Positions 37,417 to 46,469 of a stretch of DNA of 64,000 nucleotides are shown piece by piece. Source of the DNA: an uncultured Candidatus Neoarthromitus sp. (lineage in GTDB: Bacteria; Bacillota; Clostridia; Clostridiales; Clostridiaceae); assembly GCA_937890765.1 (NCBI GenBank), contig CALADQ010000026.1:1-64000 (forward strand), written 5' to 3'. A model generated the notes under the pieces. That model made no database searches, was not told where the DNA came from, and was given only the letters and a program-made list of their open reading frames with translations. The translations under genes were made by a program, and so were the position numbers. Numbering within the stretch: the stretch's first letter is position 1; the number at the start of each line of letters is the position of its first letter.

Positions 37417-37938
37417 TTATTTTTTCAATTCTATTTCGACATTCTTAATTTTCGCAACGCTCATAACAACTTCTTGAATTTGTTTTCTCTGACTTTCTGT
37501 AAGCTCACCTTCATTTTTAATAAATATTCTTGCCTTATCATTTTCAATCAAACACAAAATTTCTTCAAATCCTTTTCCTTTAAGAGCAAGTTCAATTTTT
37601 GTTTCGTTCTCCTGGTCCATAACCAAAGCTATTTTTTGTTTAGCAGCAGTATCTCTATCTAATTGTGAAATTTTGTCGTTGTCAATTATTTCAGCTAAGT
37701 ACTCTAAAGTTTCTGAAGATTTTTTATCTCTAACAGATTTTGCTTCATAGAAGAAGTCATATCCAATTTCATTTTTATCATTTTGTTTTGAATCTTTTGC
37801 AATAACCTCATCATCATTATCAGTTATAGAAATCGTTCCTAAATCTTGCATAGAACTATTGACCTTCATCGCTAAAATTCCTGCACAAATTATTAATGCG
37901 AGCAATGTAAGCAAAACTCCAGCTTGTTTTTTATTCAT
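37417..37938 (-). CDS. spoIIIAH: Stage III sporulation protein AH
   Basis: A 173-residue protein with one N-terminal membrane segment (about 7-24) and an exported domain of the ring-forming SpoIIIAH/YscJ type at the C-terminus. In Bacillus it reaches across the intermembrane space and binds SpoIIQ to build the feeding-tube channel between mother cell and forespore. Last gene of the operon. ATG start. Confidence 0.93.
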   Translation of the reverse strand: MNKKQAGVLLTLLALIICAGILAMKVNSSMQDLGTISITDNDDEVIAKDSKQNDKNEIGYDFFYEAKSVRDKKSSETLEYLAEIIDNDKISQLDRDTAAKQKIALVMDQENETKIELALKGKGFEEILCLIENDKARIFIKNEGELTESQRKQIQEVVMSVAKIKNVEIELKK

Positions 37939-37983
37939 AATAAATCCCCCTAAAATTTAAAAATTAGTTTTTCATTTTCTTAC

Positions 37984-38577
37984 CTATTGTTCCTTCATAG
38001 GTATAACACTTACTTTACTTTCGCTAATGTCATACAAGGATGCAACGATTTTCGTTAATTCATAAGAAAGTTTTGGATTATCAGCACCTTGTGCCACAAT
38101 TAAAACTCCTATAATTTTAGGATTGTATGTTTTGAGAATTAATGGTTCAGTGCTGTTTCCTTGGTTAGACATAACGACTTTTGTTCCATCTTTCTTATTA
38201 TTATTTAACCTATTCCCCCCATTACTATCTCTTTCTTCTGTAACTGTATTTGATTTTTCGCTGTCAAGTGCTGGAATAAGTTCTTCTCCACCTTCAAAAT
38301 GTATAATTACATCGACTTCACCAACTCCCTTAATTTTTGATAAAATATTTTTCAATTCAATTTTAACTTTATCGTGATAAGTAAGTGAGCTCGATAATTT
38401 TTCATGATTCTCATTGTCAGAATTTGAAGAACCACTATTTGAAACATTTAAAAATGTTGGAGTAGAATTATTAAAATAGCTAACAGCCAATATCATAACG
38501 CCAGCTATTATAATTAATATAATCATATAAGTAAATTTATTACTTTTTTTAGCAAATTTTTCTTTTAATTTTTCCAT
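37984..38577 (-). CDS. spoIIIAG: Stage III sporulation protein AG
   Basis: A 197-residue protein with one membrane segment (about 17-33), a Ser/Asn-rich linker and a ring-building domain containing GVGEVDVIIHFEGG and IGVLIVAQGADNP. It forms the large ring of the mother cell-forespore channel complex. Normal length and place between AF and AH. ATG start. Confidence 0.93.
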   Translation of the reverse strand: MEKLKEKFAKKSNKFTYMIILIIIAGVMILAVSYFNNSTPTFLNVSNSGSSNSDNENHEKLSSSLTYHDKVKIELKNILSKIKGVGEVDVIIHFEGGEELIPALDSEKSNTVTEERDSNGGNRLNNNKKDGTKVVMSNQGNSTEPLILKTYNPKIIGVLIVAQGADNPKLSYELTKIVASLYDISESKVSVIPMKEQ

Positions 38578-38602
38578 ATCTAAATGAAACTCCTTAAAAT
38601 AA

Positions 38603-39184
38603 TTAGTATACTTTTATTATATTTTCTGATATGTTAAGCTCATTGGATAAAAGTTTTTTTATTTCTCCAACTTTTAAACTATCTTTATTAAGTTTTGAAT
38701 TATTATTTCTTCCATCGATTACAACTTTTTCTATAGTTTCTACATTTTTTATCTCATGATTTTCAACTTTAATAACAAGCTCATCTATTTTAAAATTTTC
38801 ATTTTCATATGAAATTTTTATATCAACATTGAAATTATCTTTCTTAAATTTATTTTTCAAAAGATTTTCACAATTTCTTTCAAGATTGTATTTGAAATTA
38901 TTTAAAGTTGTGTTCTTAACTCTTTGACTATATTCCCCTAAATTGTTTTGCAAATAATTATCAAACTTATCCATATAATCTTCATTTAAAGTTATATCTT
39001 TATAAATATTGCTGTCCTGTTTTACAAAACCAACAATTGGATTTATAACTACAACAATAAAAATTAAGCCTAAAACAAATTTTGAATATTTCTTTATGCT
39101 GTTTTCTGGTAAAACAAGTTCCACAGCTGTCATAAATAAAATGCTGACACATATATCACTAACCCACTCTTTTAAAATTTCCAT
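38603..39184 (-). CDS. spoIIIAF: Stage III sporulation protein AF
   Basis: About 193 residues with two N-terminal membrane helices (CVSILFMTAVELVLPE and FVLGLIFIVVVINPIVG) and a soluble ring-building domain. Starts at the ATG at 39184, seven bases after AAGGAG. A longer reading frame to 39277 is only the end of spoIIIAE in another frame. Part of the channel basal platform. Confidence 0.92.
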   Translation of the reverse strand: MEILKEWVSDICVSILFMTAVELVLPENSIKKYSKFVLGLIFIVVVINPIVGFVKQDSNIYKDITLNEDYMDKFDNYLQNNLGEYSQRVKNTTLNNFKYNLERNCENLLKNKFKKDNFNVDIKISYENENFKIDELVIKVENHEIKNVETIEKVVIDGRNNNSKLNKDSLKVGEIKKLLSNELNISENIIKVY

Positions 39185-39195
39185 GTTACCGCTCC

Positions 39196-40395
39196 TTACA
39201 CACCTATAATTAATTTTCCAGCAGAAGCAATAATAGATATCATTACGAAAAATAAAACTGAAACAACTATTACACATGACATTATTAAAATTAACGAATC
39301 TCCAACAGACGCAACCGCAGATACTATTCTATTATCAGAAATAGGTTCAATTATAGAAGCTGTCAATTTATATAAAGTTGCCATAATAAAAATTTTGATT
39401 ATTGGAACAACAACGATAGCAATTACAATTACGAGTCCCAATGAACTTACAGCATTTTTTAACAATATCGAATAACCCGCAACAGTCGCAATAGCTTCCG
39501 AAATAGCTTTACCAACTATCGGAACAAAATTATCCACCGCAAATTTTGCAGTTTTAGCAGTAACTATATCAAGTGTTTCAGCAGTAAAACCTCGTATTGT
39601 CAACATACTTATGAAAAACGTTATGAAAATTCCTTGAGCCCATAGCACAATTTGATTTGTGTGTTTAATCAGGTTTGAAATTTTGAAATTATTAGAAATG
39701 TTATTTGCGAATTGTAGCATAAATCCCATCAAAATTATTGGTATCAATATGTTTAAATAAAATGTCGGTCCTATATTAGTTAGCAAAATTATAATAGGGT
39801 CTAATGTTGCGACTTGACTCACTCCACCAGCTGAAAGCAACAAAGTACTAATGACCGGTATTAAAACTAACAAAAAATTATTCAGTTCTTTTATGGTTTC
39901 TTTGGCTATGTCAATTCCTATTAAAAATGTTTTGGATAAAATTATGATAAGCAAAGCGTAACACGCATAAAAAGCTATATTAGAAAGCGATTGATTTGAA
40001 AAAGAATTTTGAAGATTTTGTATTAAAGAACAAATCACAGCTATTATTATAACGGTTGATATTCCACTAAATACTAAAACAACTTCTCTCAATATAAATG
40101 AAACTATATTTTTAAAAACAACTTTTCCTATGCTTGTCCCTTCAGAACCATGAGTCATAATAGATTTCACATATTCTTTTGGATCTAAGTCTTTTAAAAT
40201 TTCTATATCATCACGCATGTTAATTATGTATTCATAAAGATTTGATATTTCTTTTTCACTTTCTTCAATTACATTTTCCATTTCCATATTAGAATTGTCC
40301 CAAAAATTATTTTCAAAAGCTTTTGACGAATCCCCTCTAAAAATAGGTAACAAAACAATAATCAAAATCAAAAAACAAAATAAACGTTTGGCCAT
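39196..40395 (-). CDS. spoIIIAE: Stage III sporulation protein AE
   Basis: A 399-residue polytopic membrane protein with a short signal-like N-terminus, an exposed domain and about seven hydrophobic segments. KNAVSSLGLVIVI and PIVGKAISEAI are typical. It belongs to the channel export apparatus base. ATG start with AGGTGG SD, nine bases after spoIIIAD. Confidence 0.95.
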   Translation of the reverse strand: MAKRLFCFLILIIVLLPIFRGDSSKAFENNFWDNSNMEMENVIEESEKEISNLYEYIINMRDDIEILKDLDPKEYVKSIMTHGSEGTSIGKVVFKNIVSFILREVVLVFSGISTVIIIAVICSLIQNLQNSFSNQSLSNIAFYACYALLIIILSKTFLIGIDIAKETIKELNNFLLVLIPVISTLLLSAGGVSQVATLDPIIILLTNIGPTFYLNILIPIILMGFMLQFANNISNNFKISNLIKHTNQIVLWAQGIFITFFISMLTIRGFTAETLDIVTAKTAKFAVDNFVPIVGKAISEAIATVAGYSILLKNAVSSLGLVIVIAIVVVPIIKIFIMATLYKLTASIIEPISDNRIVSAVASVGDSLILIMSCVIVVSVLFFVMISIIASAGKLIIGV

Positions 40396-40403
40396 AAATC
40401 CAC

Positions 40404-40787
40404 CTACATTATATTTAATATGGACTGAAGAACTGCCATAAGTATTGGAATCGCTAAAAATAAAATTAAAATTTTGCCACCGAATTCAATTTTTGAAGCT
40501 ATGTTATTCGAACCTGCATCTTTACAAATTTCACTACAAAAAGAAGCTATGTAACTTATGGCAAGTATTTTCAAAACAATATTTAAGTACACCGTATTTA
40601 TATTTGCCTTCAAAGCAACATCTTGCAAAAACAAAACTATTGCATTAAATTTTCCAAATACAAAAACAAAAATAGATACGCCAACAAACAACGAAATTAT
40701 AATTGCTAAATCTTTACGACTTTGCTGTACTAAAATTATGAAGAACAATGCCGTTAAGGAAAAAAATGCTATCTTTATAATATCCAT
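40404..40787 (-). CDS. spoIIIAD: Stage III sporulation protein AD
   Basis: A 127-residue membrane protein with four hydrophobic segments, matching SpoIIIAD in length and order. Contains SYIASFCSEICKDAGSNNIASK, the conserved loop of AC/AD proteins (quoted in part as SFCSEICKDAG). ATG start with AGGTG SD, ten bases from spoIIIAC. Confidence 0.94.
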   Translation of the reverse strand: MDIIKIAFFSLTALFFIILVQQSRKDLAIIISLFVGVSIFVFVFGKFNAIVLFLQDVALKANINTVYLNIVLKILAISYIASFCSEICKDAGSNNIASKIEFGGKILILFLAIPILMAVLQSILNIM

Positions 40788-40797
40788 ATAAATTCAC

Positions 40798-40995
40798 CTA
40801 CAATTGAAACATTGTTTTAATAGTATTAAACAAATCACCAATCAACTGTATAACCATAAATAATATAAGAACTATTCCCAAGATATTTGAAAGAGTTGCA
40901 TATTCTTCTCTTCCAATACTTTTCAATACCTTATCGAGAATTGCTATAAGAATTCCAACTCCCCCAATTTTAAAAATCATAGAAAAATCTAACAT
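40798..40995 (-). CDS. spoIIIAC: Stage III sporulation protein AC
   Basis: A 65-residue protein with two membrane helices and the conserved short loop GREEYA between them. Length is exactly typical. It works with AD and AE in the mother cell membrane. ATG start with GGGGAGAGG SD. Confidence 0.95.
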   Translation of the reverse strand: MLDFSMIFKIGGVGILIAILDKVLKSIGREEYATLSNILGIVLILFMVIQLIGDLFNTIKTMFQL

Positions 40996-41010
40996 TAAGT
41001 AACCTCTCCC

Positions 41011-41523
41011 CTATATGAGAAAAATAACAATCATAGCACCGATGCCAATACCCAACGTACTATATATTTTGTTATCTTTATTTCTAACATCGATGGCATC
41101 TTTTAACTGCTCATCAATTCTTTTGCTAAAGATATTGAACAAATTCTCGAAAGAATCTATATTGTTATTTTCAAGATTTATAAAAAAGTCGTATATCATA
41201 TCCAAATCAGATTGATTCAAATATAATTTATCTTTATGCTTTTCAAACAAATCTTTAACAACATCTATAATGTTGTAAAATTCTCCTTCATCAATTTCGT
41301 GAGCAATTTTTGCAAAAATGAAACTCATTTGACTCTTTCTATTAAATGAAGATTTTAAAGCTTGAGAAATAGGAGTCCTCATAAAAGTGATATTATTTTT
41401 TAAAGAGTAAAACGCACTTTCAAACTCTTGCAGTTCTTTAACCCGAAGTTTAAATCCATTTCCTAGCGTAAAACCTATTAAAGAAATGCAAACGAAAATA
41501 ATAAATAGAGCTATAAATTTCAT
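41011..41523 (-). CDS. spoIIIAB: Stage III sporulation protein AB
   Basis: A 170-residue protein with an N-terminal membrane helix, a helical cytoplasmic domain (ESAFYSLKNNITFMRTPISQAL region, in part) and a C-terminal membrane helix. It resembles the GspF-like fold of secretion platforms. ATG start with AAAGGAG SD. Confidence 0.94.
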   Translation of the reverse strand: MKFIALFIIFVCISLIGFTLGNGFKLRVKELQEFESAFYSLKNNITFMRTPISQALKSSFNRKSQMSFIFAKIAHEIDEGEFYNIIDVVKDLFEKHKDKLYLNQSDLDMIYDFFINLENNNIDSFENLFNIFSKRIDEQLKDAIDVRNKDNKIYSTLGIGIGAMIVIFLI

Positions 41524-41534
41524 ATTATCTCCTT

Positions 41535-42413
41535 TTAAAAATTTTTCACTTTATCTAGAGTTCCAACACCATTTTTATTACTTAAAATTAAAATACATTT
41601 AAAAATTTTATCTATATTTACATTTACATTACTCATTTTTAATTTGTTATAAAAATCTTCTTCGCTACTTCCATGTATCGTTGAAATTATTGAAACTCCA
41701 GAATTATATGCAGTCAAAATACTTTCAAAATCATCTTTTGTACCAATCTCATCACAAATAATTACTTCAGGAGCCATGGAACGTATAGCCAAAATTACAC
41801 CTTTACTTTTCAAACAATTATCATATACATCTGTCCTAATTCCAACATCAAACTGAGGAATTCCCTGAAAACTAGCAGCAATTTCACTTCTTTCATCTAT
41901 AACACAAACTTTAAAACCATTTTTAAGTGGCCTTTCACCATTTGAAATAATTCGAGATAAATCTCTAAGTAAAGTAGTTTTTCCGCACCTAGGCGGTGAA
42001 ATTATTAATGTATTAACTATATAATTATTTTTGTAAATATAATTTATAAATTTTTTTCCTACTCCTAAAACTTGCCTGCATACTCTGATGTTAAGCGAAG
42101 AAATATTTTTAATATATTTAACCTCTCCATTTTCAAAAACCCATTCCCCAGTAATTCCAACTCTATGTCCACCTTGTATAGTTATAAATCCTTGTTTAAC
42201 TTCCTCTTCAAATGCAAAAATAGAAAATTTACTCATTTTATTTATTATAATTTTTATATCTTCTTTAGAGGTTTTAATTGGTAAGATGACTTCTTTATCA
42301 GAAAAAATCAATATAATAGGCTTTTCTAATTTAAATCTAATTTCATGCAAAAATTCTAAATTTCCATATTTCTCTAATTGATTTCTCAAATTAATAGAAA
42401 AAATTTTTAACAT
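41535..42413 (-). CDS. spoIIIAA: Stage III sporulation protein AA (ATPase)
   Basis: A 292-residue secretion-type ATPase. Walker A is SPPRCGKTTLLRDL, followed by CVIDERSEIAA, and Walker B is EVIICDEIGT. HGSSEEDF carries the His-box. It powers the spoIIIA channel. First gene of the operon; a TATACAAA element at 42455-42470 may be part of a sigmaE promoter, but the -35 spacing is poor. ATG start with a short-spaced AAAGG. Confidence 0.96.
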   Translation of the reverse strand: MLKIFSINLRNQLEKYGNLEFLHEIRFKLEKPIILIFSDKEVILPIKTSKEDIKIIINKMSKFSIFAFEEEVKQGFITIQGGHRVGITGEWVFENGEVKYIKNISSLNIRVCRQVLGVGKKFINYIYKNNYIVNTLIISPPRCGKTTLLRDLSRIISNGERPLKNGFKVCVIDERSEIAASFQGIPQFDVGIRTDVYDNCLKSKGVILAIRSMAPEVIICDEIGTKDDFESILTAYNSGVSIISTIHGSSEEDFYNKLKMSNVNVNIDKIFKCILILSNKNGVGTLDKVKNF

Positions 42414-42493
42414 TTCCTTTAAATCGCTAATATTAATAACCTCCCTTTGTATAAATTATATTTTTTTATTCTTTTTTTATTACAAAAAATAAT

Positions 42494-42528
42494 AAAAAAA
42501 GTTGTTAGTAAAACTAACAACTTTTTTA
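42494..42528. terminator. Terminator between efp and spoIIIAA
   Basis: GTTGTTAGT (42501-42509) pairs perfectly with ACTAACAAC (42513-42521), extended by A/T pairs. The hairpin follows the efp stop; T runs on both strands make it look bidirectional, but both neighbours are on the minus strand. Confidence 0.85.
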
Positions 42529-42535
42529 TACGTAG

Positions 42536-43093
42536 CTAGGCCCTTTCCATATAATCTCCTGTTCTAGTATCTATTCTTATCTTATCACCCTCATTTATAA
42601 ATAAAGGAACTTGAACCACAGCACCAGTTTCAACTTTAGCAGGTTTTAAAGTATTAGTAGCAGTATTACCCTTAAAACCTGGATCAGTCTCTACTACTTC
42701 AAGTTCCACGAAATTAGGAGCTTCTACTGAAAATGCCTCTCCTTTATAGAACTTTATAATAGCATTCATATTTTCCTTTAAATACTTTATTGCATCTTGA
42801 ACTTTTTCATAATTGATCGGTACTTGCTCATAAGTCTCTTGATCCATAAAATAGTACAATAAATCATCATTGTATAAATATTGCATCTCTTTTCTTTCAA
42901 TAACGGCTTCCTGAAACTTTTCTGAAGGATTAAAAGTTCTTTCAACAACACCTCCACCTATAACATTTCTCAATTTAGTTCTTACAAAAGCAGCTCCCTT
43001 TCCTGGTTTTACGTGTAAAAAATCAATTACAATATATACTTGTCCATCACATTCAAAAGTAACTCCTTTTCTTAGATCACCTGCTGTTAACAT
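42536..43093 (-). CDS. efp: Translation elongation factor P
   Basis: A 185-residue three-domain protein that relieves ribosome stalling at polyproline. The modifiable residue is Lys32 in KPGKGAAF. The C-terminal motif [11 protein letters not shown] is intact. The modifying enzyme is not in the window. ATG start with GGAGG. Position upstream of spoIIIAA is conserved in Firmicutes. It may receive transcription from the pilus operon upstream as well. Confidence 0.97.
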   Translation of the reverse strand: MLTAGDLRKGVTFECDGQVYIVIDFLHVKPGKGAAFVRTKLRNVIGGGVVERTFNPSEKFQEAVIERKEMQYLYNDDLLYYFMDQETYEQVPINYEKVQDAIKYLKENMNAIIKFYKGEAFSVEAPNFVELEVVETDPGFKGNTATNTLKPAKVETGAVVQVPLFINEGDKIRIDTRTGDYMERA

Positions 43094-43167
43094 AACACTT
43101 TAAACCTCCATATCAATTTAACTGAACTTTATTCTAACAAAGTTATAACATCAATTCAATCTACATA

Positions 43168-43560
43168 TCAAATTTCAGCAGAAATATTTAAAATATAACT
43201 GAAATTATTTTTATTTATATCCATATTTTTTATTCTTAAATACGAAATACTACTCAAAAAATCCAAAACTTCTCCAACTTTATCTATATATAATTCTTTA
43301 TATATATTGAATCGTATATTTTCACTTTCAAAACTTATATTATCTAAAACAATATCCCAATTCAAAAGGTTATTTTTCAACGTATAAAATCTATTTTCTT
43401 TCGCAATTTTAAATTCTTCATCGTAATTTAAAAATTTTTGATTATGAATTGATAACTTATGTATTTTAAATTTTAAATTAAAATTTAAAATACATAATAA
43501 TGAAACTAGAATAAATAGTACAGTGCTAATAATTTTATATCTTAAGAGTATTTTTTTCAT
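43168..43560 (-). CDS. PilO-like type IV pilus inner-membrane protein
   Basis: A 130-residue bitopic protein: one membrane segment (about 10-30), a short coiled region and a small ferredoxin-like domain ending DINKNNFSYILNISAEI. Order after a PilN-like gene and the topology support a PilO/GspM-like role in aligning the pilus machine. Sequence similarity to known PilO is weak, so the call rests on context. ATG start. Confidence 0.5.
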   Translation of the reverse strand: MKKILLRYKIISTVLFILVSLLCILNFNLKFKIHKLSIHNQKFLNYDEEFKIAKENRFYTLKNNLLNWDIVLDNISFESENIRFNIYKELYIDKVGEVLDFLSSISYLRIKNMDINKNNFSYILNISAEI

Positions 43561-43566
43561 ATAAAC

Positions 43567-43995
43567 TCATACCTCTACTTCTATAGAATATATTAATTCA
43601 TCACTATTTTCATGAAAAGAGGAATAAGATAAAACTTTTAAATTATTGTTGTTTAATTTATCTACAAAACTGTATATATCTCTTTTATCTAGAACTCTTA
43701 CATAAACATTCAATGATGATTCATTATATACAATTCTATCTATAAATAACTTCATATTATTAATCAAAAAATCAACTTTACTATATACATGGTCTATACT
43801 TTCGATTTCCATATTCTGATATTTAATCGGTTTATACGACTCATAAAATTCACTAAAATTATAAATTATATTTTTAAACAAAATTATCAAAATCACTATA
43901 AACACAAAAATATAAGATATATATTTTTTATGCATTCTTTTTAAAATTTTCTCTCTTTTTCCAAAACTTAGAAAATTTACTTCTGACATAATCAT
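43567..43995 (-). CDS. PilN-like type IV pilus assembly protein
   Basis: A 142-residue bitopic protein. The N-terminal cytoplasmic peptide (SEVNFLSFGKREKIL) resembles the PilN segment that binds PilM. A membrane helix lies at about 28-48 and a small periplasm-side domain follows. It overlaps the end of the PilM-like gene by 68 bases, suggesting translational coupling. The start is the ATG at 43995, or the ATG at 43989. Confidence 0.6.
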   Translation of the reverse strand: MIMSEVNFLSFGKREKILKRMHKKYISYIFVFIVILIILFKNIIYNFSEFYESYKPIKYQNMEIESIDHVYSKVDFLINNMKLFIDRIVYNESSLNVYVRVLDKRDIYSFVDKLNNNNLKVLSYSSFHENSDELIYSIEVEV

Positions 43996-44707
43996 GTTTA
44001 GTTAAAATTTCCTCCATTGTATAATTAATAAATTTAAAATTAAAATCGTATGAATTTGGATAAAAAGATGGATTATCGTTTAAAAAATAAACATTTTTAT
44101 TTATATTAATTTTGAAATCTTCTCTTACTTTAGATAATTTTTCGTCAACATACTTTCCAATATTAGAAGGATTAATTTCATTAACATATTCGTTAAATAA
44201 TATTAAAAATTTTTTAAACACAATAAAATTGTAAGTATTTTTATCAATTTTATTAATCAAAATTCCGTCACTTAAATTAAATTTATAAGAAATATATTCA
44301 AGCATTATAAATTGAAGTGGCCTAACAACCAAATATGATTTATCAATATAATTTAAAATTTTTTGTACATCACTTTGAATTTTCATGGCATATAACAAAA
44401 TTTTGACTTGTCCTATATTAACATCAGAATCCAAAAGAAAATAGTCATACAATACATCATCATTATGATTATTAAAATAAAATTTAACAGAATTCAAAAC
44501 TCTATCATTTATATAATTATCCAATGGCATATCTAATGGTTTTATCAAAAAATCCTTAACTTCAAATGTAACTATAGAATTTCTTATATTAAACTTGTCT
44601 ATATCCTTAATATAAATTTCAGATTTATTAGCTTTTGCATACTTCTTACTTATTTTCCTAAAATAAATATCAAATTTACTTTTATCATAATAAATTAAAT
44701 TTCTCAT
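43928..44707 (-). CDS. PilM-like cytoplasmic pilus protein
   Basis: About 259 residues without membrane segments. It has the rough layout of PilM (actin-like) proteins: an early LDMPLDNYINDRVL segment where PilM proteins bind their partner, a middle IGQVKILLYAMKIQSDVQKI, and GILINKIDKNTYNFIVF. Divergent, so the call depends on order before PilN and PilO. The start is taken as the ATG at 44707 after GGGAGGG at short spacing; an ATG at 44725 overlaps the upstream stop. Confidence 0.5.
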   Translation of the reverse strand: MRNLIYYDKSKFDIYFRKISKKYAKANKSEIYIKDIDKFNIRNSIVTFEVKDFLIKPLDMPLDNYINDRVLNSVKFYFNNHNDDVLYDYFLLDSDVNIGQVKILLYAMKIQSDVQKILNYIDKSYLVVRPLQFIMLEYISYKFNLSDGILINKIDKNTYNFIVFKKFLILFNEYVNEINPSNIGKYVDEKLSKVREDFKININKNVYFLNDNPSFYPNSYDFNFKFINYTMEEILTKHDYVRSKFSKFWKKRENFKKNA

Positions 44708-44721
44708 AATCCCTCCCAATA

Positions 44722-45162
44722 TCATGCTTTAAAAATGTAAGCAATATCTAATTCAATATCTCTACCATTTTCTCTAGCATATATATAGTACCCCTTTTTG
44801 TTTATCAAACTACGATAAAGCAAAACTTTATCATCATTTGGATTAATTTTATTTCCAAATTTAAAATCCAAAATATATAAATTCCCCTTAAATAATTTTA
44901 TATTGTTTTTTTTTATATAATTTAAAAAAGATAACCCTACATTATCAAATCCAAAATCGACATTTTTATAATAATCATTTTTATAATGATTAAATTTTTG
45001 TATAAATTGTTTTAAATCTGTTATTTCATTAAGTTTAGAAACTCTATTGTACTCTATATACAATTTAAACTTGTTTAATTTGTGACTGGATTTAAGTGTA
45101 AAGCTCAATATCAGCACTAATATCATTATGCATGGAATATAAACGATTCCCTTTTTCTTCAA
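44722..45162 (-). CDS. Prepilin-like protein, ComGG-like
   Basis: A 146-residue protein. The N-terminus KKKG then IVYIPCIMILVLIL looks like a prepilin peptidase site followed by the pilin helix, but residue 5 of the mature form is Pro instead of Glu. Bacillus ComGG has a similar Pro-bearing start. A small globular domain follows. The start is TTG at 45162, five bases after the upstream stop and with no SD, so translation is probably coupled. Likely a minor pilin. Confidence 0.55.
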   Translation of the reverse strand: MKKKGIVYIPCIMILVLILSFTLKSSHKLNKFKLYIEYNRVSKLNEITDLKQFIQKFNHYKNDYYKNVDFGFDNVGLSFLNYIKKNNIKLFKGNLYILDFKFGNKINPNDDKVLLYRSLINKKGYYIYARENGRDIELDIAYIFKA

Positions 45163-45167
45163 TTTTT

Positions 45168-45635
45168 TTAAATATTATAAGACGTATTGGGAATAATCTT
45201 CACCATGGATGCACTGCCTAATTTGACTTCTAAAAAAATCAAATTTCCTTTTTTACTAATTTCGAAAAAATCTACGTTACTTAATAAATTAGCCTCATTT
45301 TTACCACCATATTTCAACCGAATAGATTTACCTAAAAGACTCAATTCTCTCGGTTTGACTTCACAAATTTCCAAATTTATCGGTTCTATTCTTTTATAAG
45401 TTAGCTTTTTATTAGAAACTAATTCGAAATCAAAAGCAAACCTGCTAAATTCACTATTTAAAAATACATCTAATTCTCTTATTTTAAGAGTATCTGAAGA
45501 AATCTTTTTATCATAAATTAAAAATTTCGATGATCCTATAATAAAATTATTTATAAAAATACTTATTAGAATGAATATAACTACACAAACGACTGATTCG
45601 ATGAGAGAATTTCCATTTTTCTTAAGTCCTATAAT
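45168..45635 (-). CDS. Prepilin with probable ATT start codon
   Basis: A 155-residue prepilin that automated callers would shorten to about 68 residues starting at 45374. Reading upstream in frame gives an uninterrupted extension whose N-terminus is KKNG then NSLIESVVCVVIFIL: a classic prepilin peptidase site with Glu5 and a hydrophobic helix. The only codons available before the in-frame TAA are ATT (45635) and ATA, and a strong AGGAGGTG lies eight bases before the ATT. Therefore initiation at ATT is proposed. It overlaps the SD with the upstream stop codon, so coupling may help. Confidence 0.72.
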   Translation of the reverse strand: MIGLKKNGNSLIESVVCVVIFILISIFINNFIIGSSKFLIYDKKISSDTLKIRELDVFLNSEFSRFAFDFELVSNKKLTYKRIEPINLEICEVKPRELSLLGKSIRLKYGGKNEANLLSNVDFFEISKKGNLIFLEVKLGSASMVKIIPNTSYNI

Positions 45636-45649
45636 ATTTTATTCACCTC

Positions 45650-46042
45650 CTAATTAAACATTTCAAATTCATCTGAAAGCAATTCATCACCATCTACAAA
45701 ACAACTTATTTTTATTACATCATCTCTATAAAACAATTTATAATAACTAGAATTAATAGTACTATTTTCGAAAATATCATTAAAATATTTATACTTTCTA
45801 TTTTCTAAATTACCGAAATCAATATATGTTGTTTCGTTTAAATATCTATATTGCTCATTAAAATATAATTCGTTTTTAATAATATCAATATCTTGAATAA
45901 TGTCATTTACCAAAACAACATCATACAAATGTTTAATTCTCAAATTTTGAATCTTAAAAATAGACAACACTATAGAGAAAACAATAAATAATGAAAATAA
46001 ATTTTTCATGAGCATGTTTCCTAATTTTCTATTTGTTCTCAT
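45650..46042 (-). CDS. Minor pilin-like protein with Lys at position 5
   Basis: A 130-residue protein. The start RKLG then NMLMKNLFSLFIVFSIV aligns with the upstream prepilin (FGFIMFENLLSLIIV), so it looks like a prepilin in which Glu5 is Lys. The rest is a small domain ending near FVDGDELLSDEFEMF. The gene overlaps the upstream one by 14 bases. The ATG at 46042 keeps the prepilin motif; an internal ATG at 46009 has a better-spaced SD but would remove it. Confidence 0.55.
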   Translation of the reverse strand: MRTNRKLGNMLMKNLFSLFIVFSIVLSIFKIQNLRIKHLYDVVLVNDIIQDIDIIKNELYFNEQYRYLNETTYIDFGNLENRKYKYFNDIFENSTINSSYYKLFYRDDVIKISCFVDGDELLSDEFEMFN

Positions 46043-46469
46043 ATCCTATTTTCCCTGTGACTGCGGCTATAGTTATTTTATTAATATCATTTTTAAATAA
46101 ATATTGAAATGTAGCACCTCTTGCAATTAATCCATCATTCTGTATATCCAAAGTTCTATTGTTAATTCCATTAAATTTCGTCATCTTTATAGTTTTAGGA
46201 AATTTAAAAATATCAACAATTTCTTTTCTTTTGTTAATTAACTTTATATCTTTTTCGCTAAATCTCAATGTATAAAATTCAAAATCAGTAGCCGCTTTAA
46301 ATTTTCCATAGTTAATAAAATCTAAAAAATTCAATTTAAAATTTTCATGCTCATAAGAATCATTTAAAACTTCAAAAAATTTCACTGATAAAATTACACT
46401 AAACGATAAACTAACAACTATAATCAATGACAATAAATTTTCAAACATAATAAATCCAAATTTTTTCAT
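46029..46469 (-). CDS. Prepilin-like protein (ComGD/GspH type)
   Basis: A 146-residue prepilin. KKFG then FIMFENLLSLIIVVSL is a good prepilin peptidase site with Glu5. A small beta-type domain follows, ending FKNDINKITIAAVTGKIGYENK with the common pseudopilin ending (quoted in part: AAVTGKIGYENK). First of four prepilin-like genes after the platform protein. ATG start with GGAGGA SD. It is not a typical major pilin of the LIELLIVIAII type. Confidence 0.65.
   Translation of the reverse strand: MKKFGFIMFENLLSLIIVVSLSFSVILSVKFFEVLNDSYEHENFKLNFLDFINYGKFKAATDFEFYTLRFSEKDIKLINKRKEIVDIFKFPKTIKMTKFNGINNRTLDIQNDGLIARGATFQYLFKNDINKITIAAVTGKIGYENK

Noticed and set aside
39185..39277. Longer start for spoIIIAF
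   Set aside because: The extension overlaps spoIIIAE in another frame and the ATG at 39184 has a good SD.
45168..45374. A 68-residue protein from a TTG start
   Set aside because: The frame is open upstream and gives a prepilin N-terminus and a strong SD, so the longer gene was called.
45375..45635. Broken pilin gene (pseudogene)
   Set aside because: No stop or frameshift interrupts the frame; a rare start codon explains it more simply.
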